This document shows positions 16,559 through 23,834 of a DNA stretch of 57,117 nucleotides, piece after piece. The DNA is from an uncultured Bacteroidales bacterium (GTDB taxonomy: Bacteria; Bacteroidota; Bacteroidia; Bacteroidales; Bacteroidaceae), in assembly GCA_902771725.1 (NCBI GenBank), contig CACXXT010000013.1, positions 1-57,117 on the forward strand. Direction: 5' to 3'. Each line of letters opens with the position of its first letter. Position 1 is the first letter of the stretch. The notes under the pieces were generated by a model that was not told the DNA's origin, did not search any database, and was given only the letters and a program-made list of their open reading frames with translations. The translations under genes and the position numbers were made by a program.

Positions 16559-17950
16559 ATGCCCTCAACTCCCTCTCGCGGCTTCGAGCACCTCTCCTGG
16601 CTGCAACGCATCGGCTTCGGTTCCGGCGACCTGGCACAGAACCTGATTTTCCAGACGGCAGCCTGCTACCTGATGATTTACCTCACCACCGTATTGAAGA
16701 TCAATCCGGCCTTTGTCAGCGGACTGATTCTCACGGTTCGCCTCATCGACTGCTTCTGGAGTCCTGTCGTGGGTCGCTATATCGACAATCGCAATCCCCG
16801 ATTAGGCAAGTATCGCACCTATCTGCTCTACGGCGGTATTCCCCTCACCATTGCCGCCTGCCTGCTGATGCTTCCTCAGGCCGCCACCTGGTCGGTGACC
16901 ATGAAGATGATTTATGCCACCGTCAGCTACACCGTGCTGAGCATGATCTATTCTGTGGTCAACATACCTTATGGTTCCATCATGGCCAGCATGACGCGCG
17001 ACAACGACGAAGTACTCATCCTCACTTCCACGCGTATGGTCTGTGCCAACATCGGTCAGATTATTGTCCAGGCAGGTTTTCCCATCGGACTCGCGATGTG
17101 CGTCCACATGGCCATAGACTGGAATCAGGCCACCTTCATGGCCATCGGTACGATTCCGGCCTTCATCATCCTGCCTTCGATGCCAATATTGAAGAAATGG
17201 CTGGGCAAGAAAGGCCTCTACTACACCCTTCTCGCCATCGGCCTGATAGGTTTTGCCATGCTGTTCGTCATCGGTAAATTCTTCGATGTCGCCAGCTACA
17301 ACGCCCTCGTACAGGCAGCCAAGGTGATGACGGGAGTCGGACTGCTGGTCGGTTCTCTGATGTGGGCGCTGGTGCCTGAGGTCATCACGGAGGCGGAATA
17401 CCGCACCGGCAACAGACCTGCTGCTACGGTGAATGCGCTGGCCGGCGTTGCCTTCAAGGCCGGATTCTCCATTGCCGGATGGATTACTCCTCTGGTCATG
17501 GGCATGATAGGCTTTAACTTTGCCAGCGAGGAGTCTGCCCTGCCTACGGAACCGAGTGCCTGGTTCACGGTAACCTGTGTGTTCGCACTCGTCGGTTTTG
17601 TTCTCCTGATGCTTTGCTTCCTGAGCAGCAAGGAAAATATCACCACGACACCCGAGAAACCCGTCTCGTTTGGCGAGATGTGGCAGGAGTTCAAGGCCAA
17701 CAAGTGCCTGCAGCTGGTGCTCAGCATCTTCGTGGTGGTTTTCCTGGCATCATTCATCAGCGCACCCGTCAATGCCTACTATCCCAAGCTGGCCAACTAT
17801 TCTGATATAGCCCAGAATGCCATCCTGGTGTTCACGACCATCATCCCCGCCATCCTGCTCATCATCGTGGGCTACCTCATCTACAAATATCCTCTGACAG
17901 ACGAACGGCTGGACGAGATCAACCACGAGATCGAAGCAAGAAATAAATAA
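16559..17950 (+). CDS. GPH-family sugar:cation symporter
   Basis: A 463-residue membrane protein with about 12 hydrophobic segments. The N-terminal GFGSGDLAQNLIFQTAACYL and the loop VGRYIDNRNPRLGKYRTYLL (conserved D-x-x-x-x-R-x-G-x-R/Y-R-x-Y-L) are diagnostic for the glycoside-pentoside-hexuronide:cation symporters (MelB/XynP type). The central PEVITEAEYRTGNR-P-A loop is also typical. It sits between GH31 and GH43 genes on the same strand, separated by repeat-like spacers of about 160 nt. The likely cargo is therefore xylosides or short xylo-oligosaccharides freed outside. Substrate is inferred from context only. Confidence 0.88.
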   Translation: MPSTPSRGFEHLSWLQRIGFGSGDLAQNLIFQTAACYLMIYLTTVLKINPAFVSGLILTVRLIDCFWSPVVGRYIDNRNPRLGKYRTYLLYGGIPLTIAACLLMLPQAATWSVTMKMIYATVSYTVLSMIYSVVNIPYGSIMASMTRDNDEVLILTSTRMVCANIGQIIVQAGFPIGLAMCVHMAIDWNQATFMAIGTIPAFIILPSMPILKKWLGKKGLYYTLLAIGLIGFAMLFVIGKFFDVASYNALVQAAKVMTGVGLLVGSLMWALVPEVITEAEYRTGNRPAATVNALAGVAFKAGFSIAGWITPLVMGMIGFNFASEESALPTEPSAWFTVTCVFALVGFVLLMLCFLSSKENITTTPEKPVSFGEMWQEFKANKCLQLVLSIFVVVFLASFISAPVNAYYPKLANYSDIAQNAILVFTTIIPAILLIIVGYLIYKYPLTDERLDEINHEIEARNK

Positions 17951-18108
17951 GGAACCCGACTTCGAGAGTTCAAGAGTTCAAGTGCTCGAGAGTTCGAGAG
18001 TTCGAGATTTCGACATTTCGAAGAACTCTAAACTCTAAACTCCAAAACTACTCTAAACCCTAAACTCTAAACTCCATAACTACTCTAAACTCTAAACTTC
18101 ACTCCCAT
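17951..18108. repeat. Spacer of short degenerate tandem repeats
   Basis: Same composition as 16402-16558: GAGTTCAAGAGTTCAAG and TTCGAGAG units, then CTCTAAACTCTAAACTCC heptamers up to the GH43 start. Confidence 0.8.
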
Positions 18109-19119
18109 ATGACTCCCCGCTATCTCTTCCCGGCCGACTATATGGCCGACCCGGCCGCCCACGTCTTTGGCGACCGCCTGTACATCTATCCCTCCCACGA
18201 CCGCGACTCCGGTGATGCCTTCGACGACGACGGCGGTCACTTCCAGATGCGCGACTACCACGTCCTCTCGCTCTCCGGCGACCCGATGACCGCCGAGGTC
18301 ATCGACCACGGCGTCATCCTCGACATCGATCAGGTGCCCTGGGCTGAGAAGCAGCTGTGGGACAGCGACGTGGTGGAAAAGAACGGTAAGTACTACCTCA
18401 TCTTCTCCGCCAAGGACTACAACGGCGAGTTCCACCTCGGTGTGGCCATTGCCGACCGTCCCGAAGGTCCCTTCGTGGCTCAGCCCCAGCCCATCCGCGG
18501 CGCGCTGAGCATCGACCCCTGTGCCTTCAAGGACGACGACGGCGAGATCTACTGCTACTTCGGCGGCCTCTGGGGCGGACAGCTGCAGTGGCATGTGCCC
18601 TTGGCAGCTCCCTTCGCTCCCATCACCCAGCCCGATACCGAGCCTGCTCCCGCCGGCTATGTCGATATTGGCCATGCCCCCGACCGACGCACGCAGCTCT
18701 ATGCTCCGGCCGACGCTCCCGCGCTGCCGTCGTTCGTAGCCCGAATGTCTGATGATGTGTTGCAGTTTGCCGAGGCTCCGCGTCCCGTGGTCATCACGGA
18801 CGACGAAGGTCGTCCCCTGCGCGCCTCCGATCCTCACCGCTTCTTCGAGGCCTCGTGGATGCACAAGGCCGGCGGCCGCTACTACTTCTCCTACTCCACC
18901 GGCGACAGTCACCTGCTCTGCCTGGCCGTCGGCGACTCGCCCTACGGCCCCTTCCGTTTCCTCTGCGAGCTGCTGCAGCCCGTGGTGGGATGGACCACGC
19001 ACCACTGCGTCGTGAAGTACCTCGACCGCTGGTGGCTCTTCCACCACGACAGCGCGCCCTCCAACGACACCACCTGGCTCCGCAGCCTGAAGGTCATGCC
19101 GTTGCCGGTCGAGATGTAA
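18109..19119 (+). CDS. GH43 glycoside hydrolase, cytoplasmic (xylosidase/arabinofuranosidase type)
   Basis: A 336-residue five-bladed propeller enzyme without signal peptide. The three GH43 carboxylates are visible in order: general base D14 (YMADPAAHVF), pKa modulator D136 (SIDPCAFKDDDG) and general acid E247 (FFEASWMHK). The start at LFPADYMADP is the usual one for intracellular members, so no longer form is needed. The lack of an export signal and the symporter upstream indicate cleavage of imported oligosaccharides, probably beta-xylosides or arabinosides. Exact specificity cannot be read from the sequence. Confidence 0.9.
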   Translation: MTPRYLFPADYMADPAAHVFGDRLYIYPSHDRDSGDAFDDDGGHFQMRDYHVLSLSGDPMTAEVIDHGVILDIDQVPWAEKQLWDSDVVEKNGKYYLIFSAKDYNGEFHLGVAIADRPEGPFVAQPQPIRGALSIDPCAFKDDDGEIYCYFGGLWGGQLQWHVPLAAPFAPITQPDTEPAPAGYVDIGHAPDRRTQLYAPADAPALPSFVARMSDDVLQFAEAPRPVVITDDEGRPLRASDPHRFFEASWMHKAGGRYYFSYSTGDSHLLCLAVGDSPYGPFRFLCELLQPVVGWTTHHCVVKYLDRWWLFHHDSAPSNDTTWLRSLKVMPLPVEM

Positions 19120-19130
19120 GCTTGTTTTTA

Positions 19131-19216
19131 TAAGACCGCGGATGACGCGGATTACACGGATAAATGTACATCGTTCATAATGAACTTAAACCGTGTAATC
19201 CGCGGTCTATTTTTTC
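19131..19216. terminator. Long hairpin between convergent GH43 and rnhB
   Basis: AGACCGCGGATGACGC plus GGATTACACGG (19132-19159) pairs with CCGTGTAATCCGCGGTCT (19191-19208), leaving a small bulge. TATTTTTT follows on the plus strand, and the minus strand carries TTATAAAAACAAG. It can stop transcription from both sides. Confidence 0.75.
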
Positions 19217-19226
19217 GTGAGTTGAA

Positions 19227-19826
19227 TCAGAAATCCAGCGTCAGCTGCTCTTCGGGCAGCAGGCGGAATGTCATCCGGTGGTGCGGCGTGGGTCCGAACT
19301 GCCGAATGGCTTCGCGATGCTCCTTGGCCGGATAACCCATGTTACGGTCCCATCCATACTGCGGATACTCCTGCGCCAGCTGCCGCATACGGTCGTCGCG
19401 GTACGTCTTTGCCAGCACACTGGCGGCAGCTATGCTCATGAAGGTGGCATCTCCCTTGACGACGGTGTCCGCCGGTATCTCGTAGGGATACCACCGGTTG
19501 CCGTCGATAATCAGGTGCTCGGGTCGCACCGCCAACCGCTCCACCGCCCGCTGCATGGCCAGTATGCTGCAGCGCAGGATGTTCATCTTGTCGATTTCCT
19601 GCGGCGAACATTCCGCCACAGCCCACGCCACCGCCTGGCTTTCGATGACCTCGCGTAAGCGGTAGCGCTGACGCTCCGTCAGCTGCTTGGAGTCGTTCAG
19701 CAGTTCGTTCTCGAAATCCGGCGGCAGCACCACGGCAGCCGCAAAGACCGGTCCCGCCAGACAGCCACGACCGGCCTCATCGCAGCCCGCCTCGATCACC
19801 CCCGGAGTGTGGAATGCTTTCAGCAT
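19227..19826 (-). CDS. rnhB: Ribonuclease HII
   Basis: A 199-residue enzyme that cuts the RNA strand of RNA/DNA hybrids and removes single ribonucleotides from DNA. The four catalytic acids are in place: D16-E17 ([14 protein letters not shown]), D108 (LIIDGN) and D126 ([18 protein letters not shown]). The C-terminal [21 protein letters not shown] is also typical. It is 19 nt downstream of the GH2 gene on the same strand and may be translated from that transcript. Length is normal and no oddities are visible. Confidence 0.96.
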   Translation of the reverse strand: MLKAFHTPGVIEAGCDEAGRGCLAGPVFAAAVVLPPDFENELLNDSKQLTERQRYRLREVIESQAVAWAVAECSPQEIDKMNILRCSILAMQRAVERLAVRPEHLIIDGNRWYPYEIPADTVVKGDATFMSIAAASVLAKTYRDDRMRQLAQEYPQYGWDRNMGYPAKEHREAIRQFGPTPHHRMTFRLLPEEQLTLDF

Positions 19827-19845
19827 CGATCTCTTCCTCCGTTTA

Positions 19846-22347
19846 TTATCGCGTCTGCATCTTCAGCCGTCCAGGCTTCAGCCCATCCGCCGTAGCGGTA
19901 ATCGTCACGGCACCCGGCGTACGTCCGGCGCGCAGGATGGCCAGGGCGCTTCCTTGGAACAGACGGCGGTGGTCGGTGCAAACGAGTTCGTCGCTGTAGT
20001 GGTCGCCGGAAGATACAGCCACCAGACGGGTGTCGCCCTCGACGGAGAAATGAACGTCGAAGTCAGCACCGGGCACCACACGCCCTTTCTTGTCCACCGC
20101 CTCCACGCGGATATGAGCCAGGTCTATGCCATCTGCCTTCCAGAAAGAGTTGAGAGCGGAGAGTTTAGAGTTTAGAGTTCTTGAAGGGTCAAGCGAGCGA
20201 GCTCGAGCGGAGGGCTTGGAACTGGATTTAGTGGTCGAGGCTCCATCATTCAGGTCAGACGTCAGTCGGAGGGCTACGGCTGGACCTGCCGTTTCCTCGC
20301 GGTGGCGTGCCACCACCTTTCCGCCGTTGCGGGCAATGGCCTCGATGTAACCCGGCTCGTACGTCAGCTTGTCCCATCGGATCTGGTTGCGTGCCTTGGG
20401 GTTCTTGCGGTCGTTCTGCTTGGTGCCCAGGCTGTGGCCGTTGACCACCAGTTCCACCTCGTCGCAGTTCGTGTAGACGGTCAGGTTCAACTGTTCGCCT
20501 GGGGTGCGTGTCCAGTGGTCCGTGAGCTGACGTATGCGCTGCTTCACCCCGTTCCATTCGATGTCGCGGCTCTGCTCCTGGAAACAGAGGTGCACGGTGG
20601 GCTCGTCCTTGAAGATGCTGCGTGCCAGGTAGGCGTTGGGTTTTGTCGTGAGGTCGATGTAGAACACACCCTGTGCCCAGCCCTTAGCAGGCCATCCCTG
20701 GCTCTCGCCGAGGTAGTCGATGGCTCCCCAGTAAGCAAGTCCGATGACCTTCGAGAGGTCCATCTCGTAGTAGTTAGGACCCATGGCAGCCGTGGTGGCC
20801 TCACTCTGGTAGAACATCATCCAGGGGAAGCGGCGGCCATCGCCGGGGAAATACATATACCTATAATTATAGGCGGCGATATCGGTCTCCATCACCAGGG
20901 GAGCAGGCAGCGAGTCGGTCTCCTGCGAGCGGCCGCGCGGGTGCATGGCCACGGTGACGAGGCGTGTGTCGTCGTAGCGCCGCAGCAGCGGTTTCATCAT
21001 CCGGAAGGGTGTCACACCCCAGTCGGCGTAGGGGATGTTCCAGTAGGTCTGCAGTTCGTTGCCCAGGCTCCAGAAGACGATGCTCGGGTGGTTGCGGTCG
21101 CGCCGTATCCATTCGGGAATGTCGTGCTGCCAGAGCTCCGTCCACGGCGTACGTCCACCGCAGTACTGCGTCAGCCACTTGTCGTAGAGCTCGTCCACAA
21201 CCAGTATTCCCAGCGAATCGCAGAGGTCCAGCAGGCTCTCGCTGTAGGGGTTGTGGCTGGTGCGTATGTGGTTGAATCCGAAATCCTTCAGCAGACGCAG
21301 GCGTTTCTCTATGGCACGCGGATAGGCGGCAGCACCCAGGGCCCCAAGTGTGTGGTGGTTGGCTATGCCCTTGAGGATTACCTTGCGGCCATTGAGCTTC
21401 ATGCCGAACTGCGGCGAGAACTCCAGCTGGCGCACACCAAAGCGCTGGCGCACACAGTCTGCCACACGTCCGTCGGCATGGCGCACGATGACCTCTGCGG
21501 TGTAGAGGTAAGGATCGTCGACGTCCCAGCGGTGGGCTGCCGTCAGCGCCAGGGCGGGCAACTGGTACTCGCGTGTCTTCTGGTTGCCGCGGTAGGGCAG
21601 CTCTGCCGTCTGCTCCGCCACACAGCGTCCGTCGCGGTCAAGAATGCGCACCCCGAAGCTCAGTGCCCGCAGTCCCCGTTCCTGTGCCGTCACCTCAGCC
21701 TGAATGCTTACGCTGTCCGTGCCGTTGGTCACTATGCGCAGCGGGTGGCGTGTGAAGAAGATCTCCGGGTCGGTGACCACCACGTGTACGTCGCGGTACA
21801 GACCGGCTCCAGTGTACCAGCGGCTGTTGCTGACACCACGTGTGTCGGCACGCACGGCCAGCACGTTGTCCTCGCCCCATCGCAGCAGCTTGGTCACGTC
21901 GGCCTCAAAGCCCAGGTATCCGTAGTCCGTCTTGCCGATGGGCTGTCCGTTGAGCCAGGCGTCGCCGGTGTAGAGGATGCCCTCGAAGTCCAGCAGCACC
22001 CGGCGTCCTTGCCAGGCGGGGTCGGGGCGGAACGTCTTGCGGTACCATCCGATGCCCATCTCCTTGAATCCTCGCGCCGAGAGGCGGCTGCGTATGTTTG
22101 CGCCGGGGTCGCTCTCGTCCGGACGTTCGTCGACACCGGGAGCCACCCAAGGCTGCTCGATCTGGAAGTCATGAGGCAGATCCACACGGCGCCAGTCCGC
22201 ATCGGAGGTCTGAGGCAGTTGGCCGTCGGCCACGTCACCGGCGTAGAATCGCCAGTCGAAGTTCAACAGTTCGCGCACGCGAACATCGTCTGCCCAGGCT
22301 GCGATGCCCGTCAGCAAAAGCAGGGTAACAAGGAGTACTCTTTTCAT
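19846..22347 (-). CDS. GH2 beta-galactosidase-like glycoside hydrolase, secreted
   Basis: An 833-residue enzyme with signal peptide [20 protein letters not shown] sugar-binding domain (about 25-195, with GWYRKTF and [12 protein letters not shown]), an Ig-like domain (196-305) and the TIM barrel (306-600) follow. The acid/base is E431 ([13 protein letters not shown]) and the likely nucleophile E516 ([10 protein letters not shown]). C-terminal DUF4982-type and Ig-like modules complete it. Residues about 702-735 form an Ser/Arg-rich insert (includes [11 protein letters not shown]) that is the translation of the TTTAGAG heptamer repeat found in spacers elsewhere in the window. Beta-galactosidase is the commonest activity of this architecture; other beta-hexosides are possible. 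Confidence 0.88.
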   Translation of the reverse strand: MKRVLLVTLLLLTGIAAWADDVRVRELLNFDWRFYAGDVADGQLPQTSDADWRRVDLPHDFQIEQPWVAPGVDERPDESDPGANIRSRLSARGFKEMGIGWYRKTFRPDPAWQGRRVLLDFEGILYTGDAWLNGQPIGKTDYGYLGFEADVTKLLRWGEDNVLAVRADTRGVSNSRWYTGAGLYRDVHVVVTDPEIFFTRHPLRIVTNGTDSVSIQAEVTAQERGLRALSFGVRILDRDGRCVAEQTAELPYRGNQKTREYQLPALALTAAHRWDVDDPYLYTAEVIVRHADGRVADCVRQRFGVRQLEFSPQFGMKLNGRKVILKGIANHHTLGALGAAAYPRAIEKRLRLLKDFGFNHIRTSHNPYSESLLDLCDSLGILVVDELYDKWLTQYCGGRTPWTELWQHDIPEWIRRDRNHPSIVFWSLGNELQTYWNIPYADWGVTPFRMMKPLLRRYDDTRLVTVAMHPRGRSQETDSLPAPLVMETDIAAYNYRYMYFPGDGRRFPWMMFYQSEATTAAMGPNYYEMDLSKVIGLAYWGAIDYLGESQGWPAKGWAQGVFYIDLTTKPNAYLARSIFKDEPTVHLCFQEQSRDIEWNGVKQRIRQLTDHWTRTPGEQLNLTVYTNCDEVELVVNGHSLGTKQNDRKNPKARNQIRWDKLTYEPGYIEAIARNGGKVVARHREETAGPAVALRLTSDLNDGASTTKSSSKPSARARSLDPSRTLNSKLSALNSFWKADGIDLAHIRVEAVDKKGRVVPGADFDVHFSVEGDTRLVAVSSGDHYSDELVCTDHRRLFQGSALAILRAGRTPGAVTITATADGLKPGRLKMQTR

Positions 22348-22379
22348 ATCTGATTCAGTTATTGTTTCTTTGATAAGGC

Positions 22380-22419
22380 AAAAGGAGGAAAGCGAACTGC
22401 ATCACTTTCCTCCTTTCTC
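22380..22419 (-). terminator. Terminator of tRNA-Met
   Basis: Minus strand AAAGGAGGAAAG pairs with CTTTCCTCCTTT across a short loop and is followed by TTGCCTTATC. It sits directly after the tRNA 3' end. Confidence 0.65.
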
Positions 22420-22422
22420 GGG

Positions 22423-22496
22423 TAGCGGGACTCGGGATTGAACCGAGGACCTCATGATTATGAATCATGCGCTCTAACCAGCTGAGCTATCCCGCC
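22423..22496 (-). tRNA. tRNA-Met (anticodon CAT)
   Basis: The minus strand starts GGCGGGATAGCTCAGCTGG and folds as a normal cloverleaf: acceptor GGCGGGA/TCCCGCT, D arm GCTC/GAGC, anticodon stem-loop ATGA-TTCATAA-TCAT with CAT in the wobble frame, and T arm CTCGG-TTCAATC-CCGAG. Length is 74 nt without an encoded CCA. A CAT anticodon fits elongator Met or lysidine-modified Ile2; the body looks like the Bacteroidales elongator Met. Confidence 0.9.
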
Positions 22497-22524
22497 ATCA
22501 TGGTCCTTTTCTCGAACGCGGGTG

Positions 22525-22532
22525 CAAAGGTA
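22525..22532 (-). promoter_or_regulatory. -7 box of the tRNA-Met promoter
   Basis: Minus strand TACCTTTG, 28 nt before the mature tRNA 5' end. Confidence 0.55.
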
Positions 22533-22662
22533 CAAAGAAAGTTTAAGGTTTAAGGTTTATCGTTTAAAGTTTTTTTTATGGAGACCGCGATTTTAAGATT
22601 TATTTGCAATTGTTCATTCTTCCTCACGCGCGCGAACCTTATTTATATATACATGCGCGCAA

Positions 22663-22737
22663 GACTCCAAGACATGCAACATACAAGACTTCGAGACATG
22701 TAACATGCAAGGCTTCAAGACATAGAACGTACAAGGC
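22663..22737. repeat. 24-bp tandem repeat, three units
   Basis: Units of about 24 bp, AAGACTTCGAGACATGTAAC followed by ATGC in the middle copy. The GAGACATG core resembles the GAATTCGAGACATGAA core of the composite element at 7842-8466. Confidence 0.75.
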
Positions 22738-22775
22738 CTCCGCACTCGTGTGGTGCAGAGGCCTTGGTGTTCGTC
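22733..22775. terminator. Hairpin after the ferredoxin gene
   Basis: AAGGCCTCCGCAC pairs with GTGCAGAGGCCTT. It stands 20-60 nt after the ferredoxin stop on the minus strand. The T-run is weak, so termination is only likely. Confidence 0.5.
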
Positions 22776-22792
22776 TTTTCGACTGCGATTGT

Positions 22793-22960
22793 TTAGGGCA
22801 GGCTGATAGCGCCGGAGGGGCAAGCGTCAGCGCAAGTGCCGCATTCGGTGCACTCGTCGGGGTTGATGCTGTAGATATCACCTTCGGAGATAGCGCCAAC
22901 GGGGCATTCATCGATGCAGGTGCCACATGCTACACAGTCTTCGCCAATTACGTAAGCCAT
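22793..22960 (-). CDS. 2[4Fe-4S] ferredoxin
   Basis: A 55-residue ferredoxin beginning MAYVIGEDCVACGTCIDECP. It has the two canonical clusters, C-x2-C-x2-C-x3-C-P-V at residues 9-20 (CVACGTCIDECP) and at 37-48 (CTECGTCADACP), and the usual pseudo-twofold symmetry with a GAIS after each. It carries single electrons at low potential in the cytoplasm, for instance for pyruvate:ferredoxin oxidoreductase. Size and sequence are those of clostridial-type ferredoxins of Bacteroidales. It has its own consensus promoter (23047-23078) and is monocistronic. Confidence 0.95.
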   Translation of the reverse strand: MAYVIGEDCVACGTCIDECPVGAISEGDIYSINPDECTECGTCADACPSGAISLP

Positions 22961-23046
22961 AGTTGTTTCAGTTTAGGGTTTAGAGTTTAGAGTTGTTTCT
23001 ACATTTAGAGCTTTGTCTGGAGACCATTTCTGGCCTTTCGACGGCG

Positions 23047-23078
23047 CGAAGATACTCACTTTCGATGAGCCGCCCAAA
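23047..23078 (-). promoter_or_regulatory. Promoter of the ferredoxin gene
   Basis: Minus strand TTTG (23075-23078), 20-nt spacer, TATCTTCG (23047-23054). Upstream it carries TGCCAAAATATTTG, close to the TGCCGAAATATTTG of the promoter repeats at 4585-6287. Confidence 0.65.
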
Positions 23079-23152
23079 TATTTTGGCATTTTTTTGCACT
23101 TTCTATACCTAAAAATGATGAGAAACGCCCTTTGCACTGCCGTTTGCCATAA

Positions 23153-23191
23153 AGAGAGCCGCCCCGGAACGAAATCCGAGGCGGCTTTGCA
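23153..23191 (-). terminator. Terminator of rplS
   Basis: Minus strand AGCCGCCTCGG pairs with CCGGGGCGGCT (one G bulge) around a TTTCGTT loop, followed by CTCTTTATGG. About 70 nt after the rplS stop. Confidence 0.7.
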
Positions 23192-23260
23192 GTGTCTTGT
23201 CTGCGAGTGCAGCGTTGGGTCTGCGTGTGCCGCATTTGTGCTGCGGCAGAAAGCGGAGGC

Positions 23261-23629
23261 TTAGTCCTGAGCAGGAGCTGCCACGCGCTTCTCGGCGATG
23301 CGGGCTTTCTTGCCCGTGAGGCCACGCAGGTAGTAGAGCTTGGCACGACGCACCTTACCAATCTTGTTGATCTGGATGCTGTCGATGTTCGGGCTCGAGA
23401 TGGGGAAGATACGCTCAACGCCCACGGTGCCGCTCATCTTGCGAACCGTGAAACGCTTCTGGTCGCCATGACCGCTGATCTTGATAACCACGCCGCGGTA
23501 CAGCTGGATGCGCTCCTTGTTACCCTCGACAATTTTGTAAGCTACGGTCACTGTGTCACCTGCCTTGAACTTCGGGTAGGTCTTACCGGTAGCAAATGCT
23601 TCTTCAGCAATTTTAATTAAGTCTGCCAT
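23261..23629 (-). CDS. rplS: 50S ribosomal protein L19
   Basis: The 122-residue protein matches bL19 along its length: an N-terminal helix ([20 protein letters not shown]), a barrel ([20 protein letters not shown], then [15 protein letters not shown]), and the conserved [20 protein letters not shown] followed by [17 protein letters not shown]. The basic tail is a little extended ([11 protein letters not shown]). L19 lies at the 30S-50S interface. I start at the ATG at 23629; the longer frame only reads through the leader. A TACCTTTG box (23722-23729) about 95 nt upstream is the likely promoter. Confidence 0.97.
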   Translation of the reverse strand: MADLIKIAEEAFATGKTYPKFKAGDTVTVAYKIVEGNKERIQLYRGVVIKISGHGDQKRFTVRKMSGTVGVERIFPISSPNIDSIQINKIGKVRRAKLYYLRGLTGKKARIAEKRVAAPAQD

Positions 23630-23721
23630 TTGTTTTGAATGGGTTAAATTGTTGTGTCGGTCACGCCAGGGCATAACAGGGAACTCTGCATCCTGCCAGC
23701 GACCCAGGCGGAAAGCGGGTG

Positions 23722-23729
23722 CAAAGGTA
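23722..23729 (-). promoter_or_regulatory. -7 box of the rplS promoter
   Basis: Minus strand TACCTTTG about 93 nt before the rplS start; the -33 region is occupied by an AAGTTGAAAGTTGAAAG repeat and shows no clear TTTG. Confidence 0.5.
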
Positions 23730-23803
23730 CAAAAAAGTTGAGACTTGGAAGTTGAAAGTTGAAAGTTTTTGCTCTTGAGCGTTCGTTTTCGGGCATTTTT
23801 CTG

Positions 23804-23811
23804 TATCTTTG
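23804..23811 (+). promoter_or_regulatory. -7 box of the 5'-nucleotidase gene
   Basis: TATCTTTG, 24 nt before the ATG at 23835. Confidence 0.55.
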
Positions 23812-23834
23812 CCCGCAAAATCGCACATTAGCTT

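Noticed and set aside
20302..22353. A 683-codon plus-strand frame opposite the GH2 gene, and similar long frames opposite GH31, the 5'-nucleotidase, fumarase and BNR genes
   Set aside because: High G+C at third codon positions creates long stop-free antisense frames; none has a start region, domain or promoter.
22423..22496. tRNA-Ile2 instead of tRNA-Met for the CAT anticodon
   Set aside because: The body looks like elongator Met of Bacteroidales, though the choice rests on memory of the family, not on a model score.
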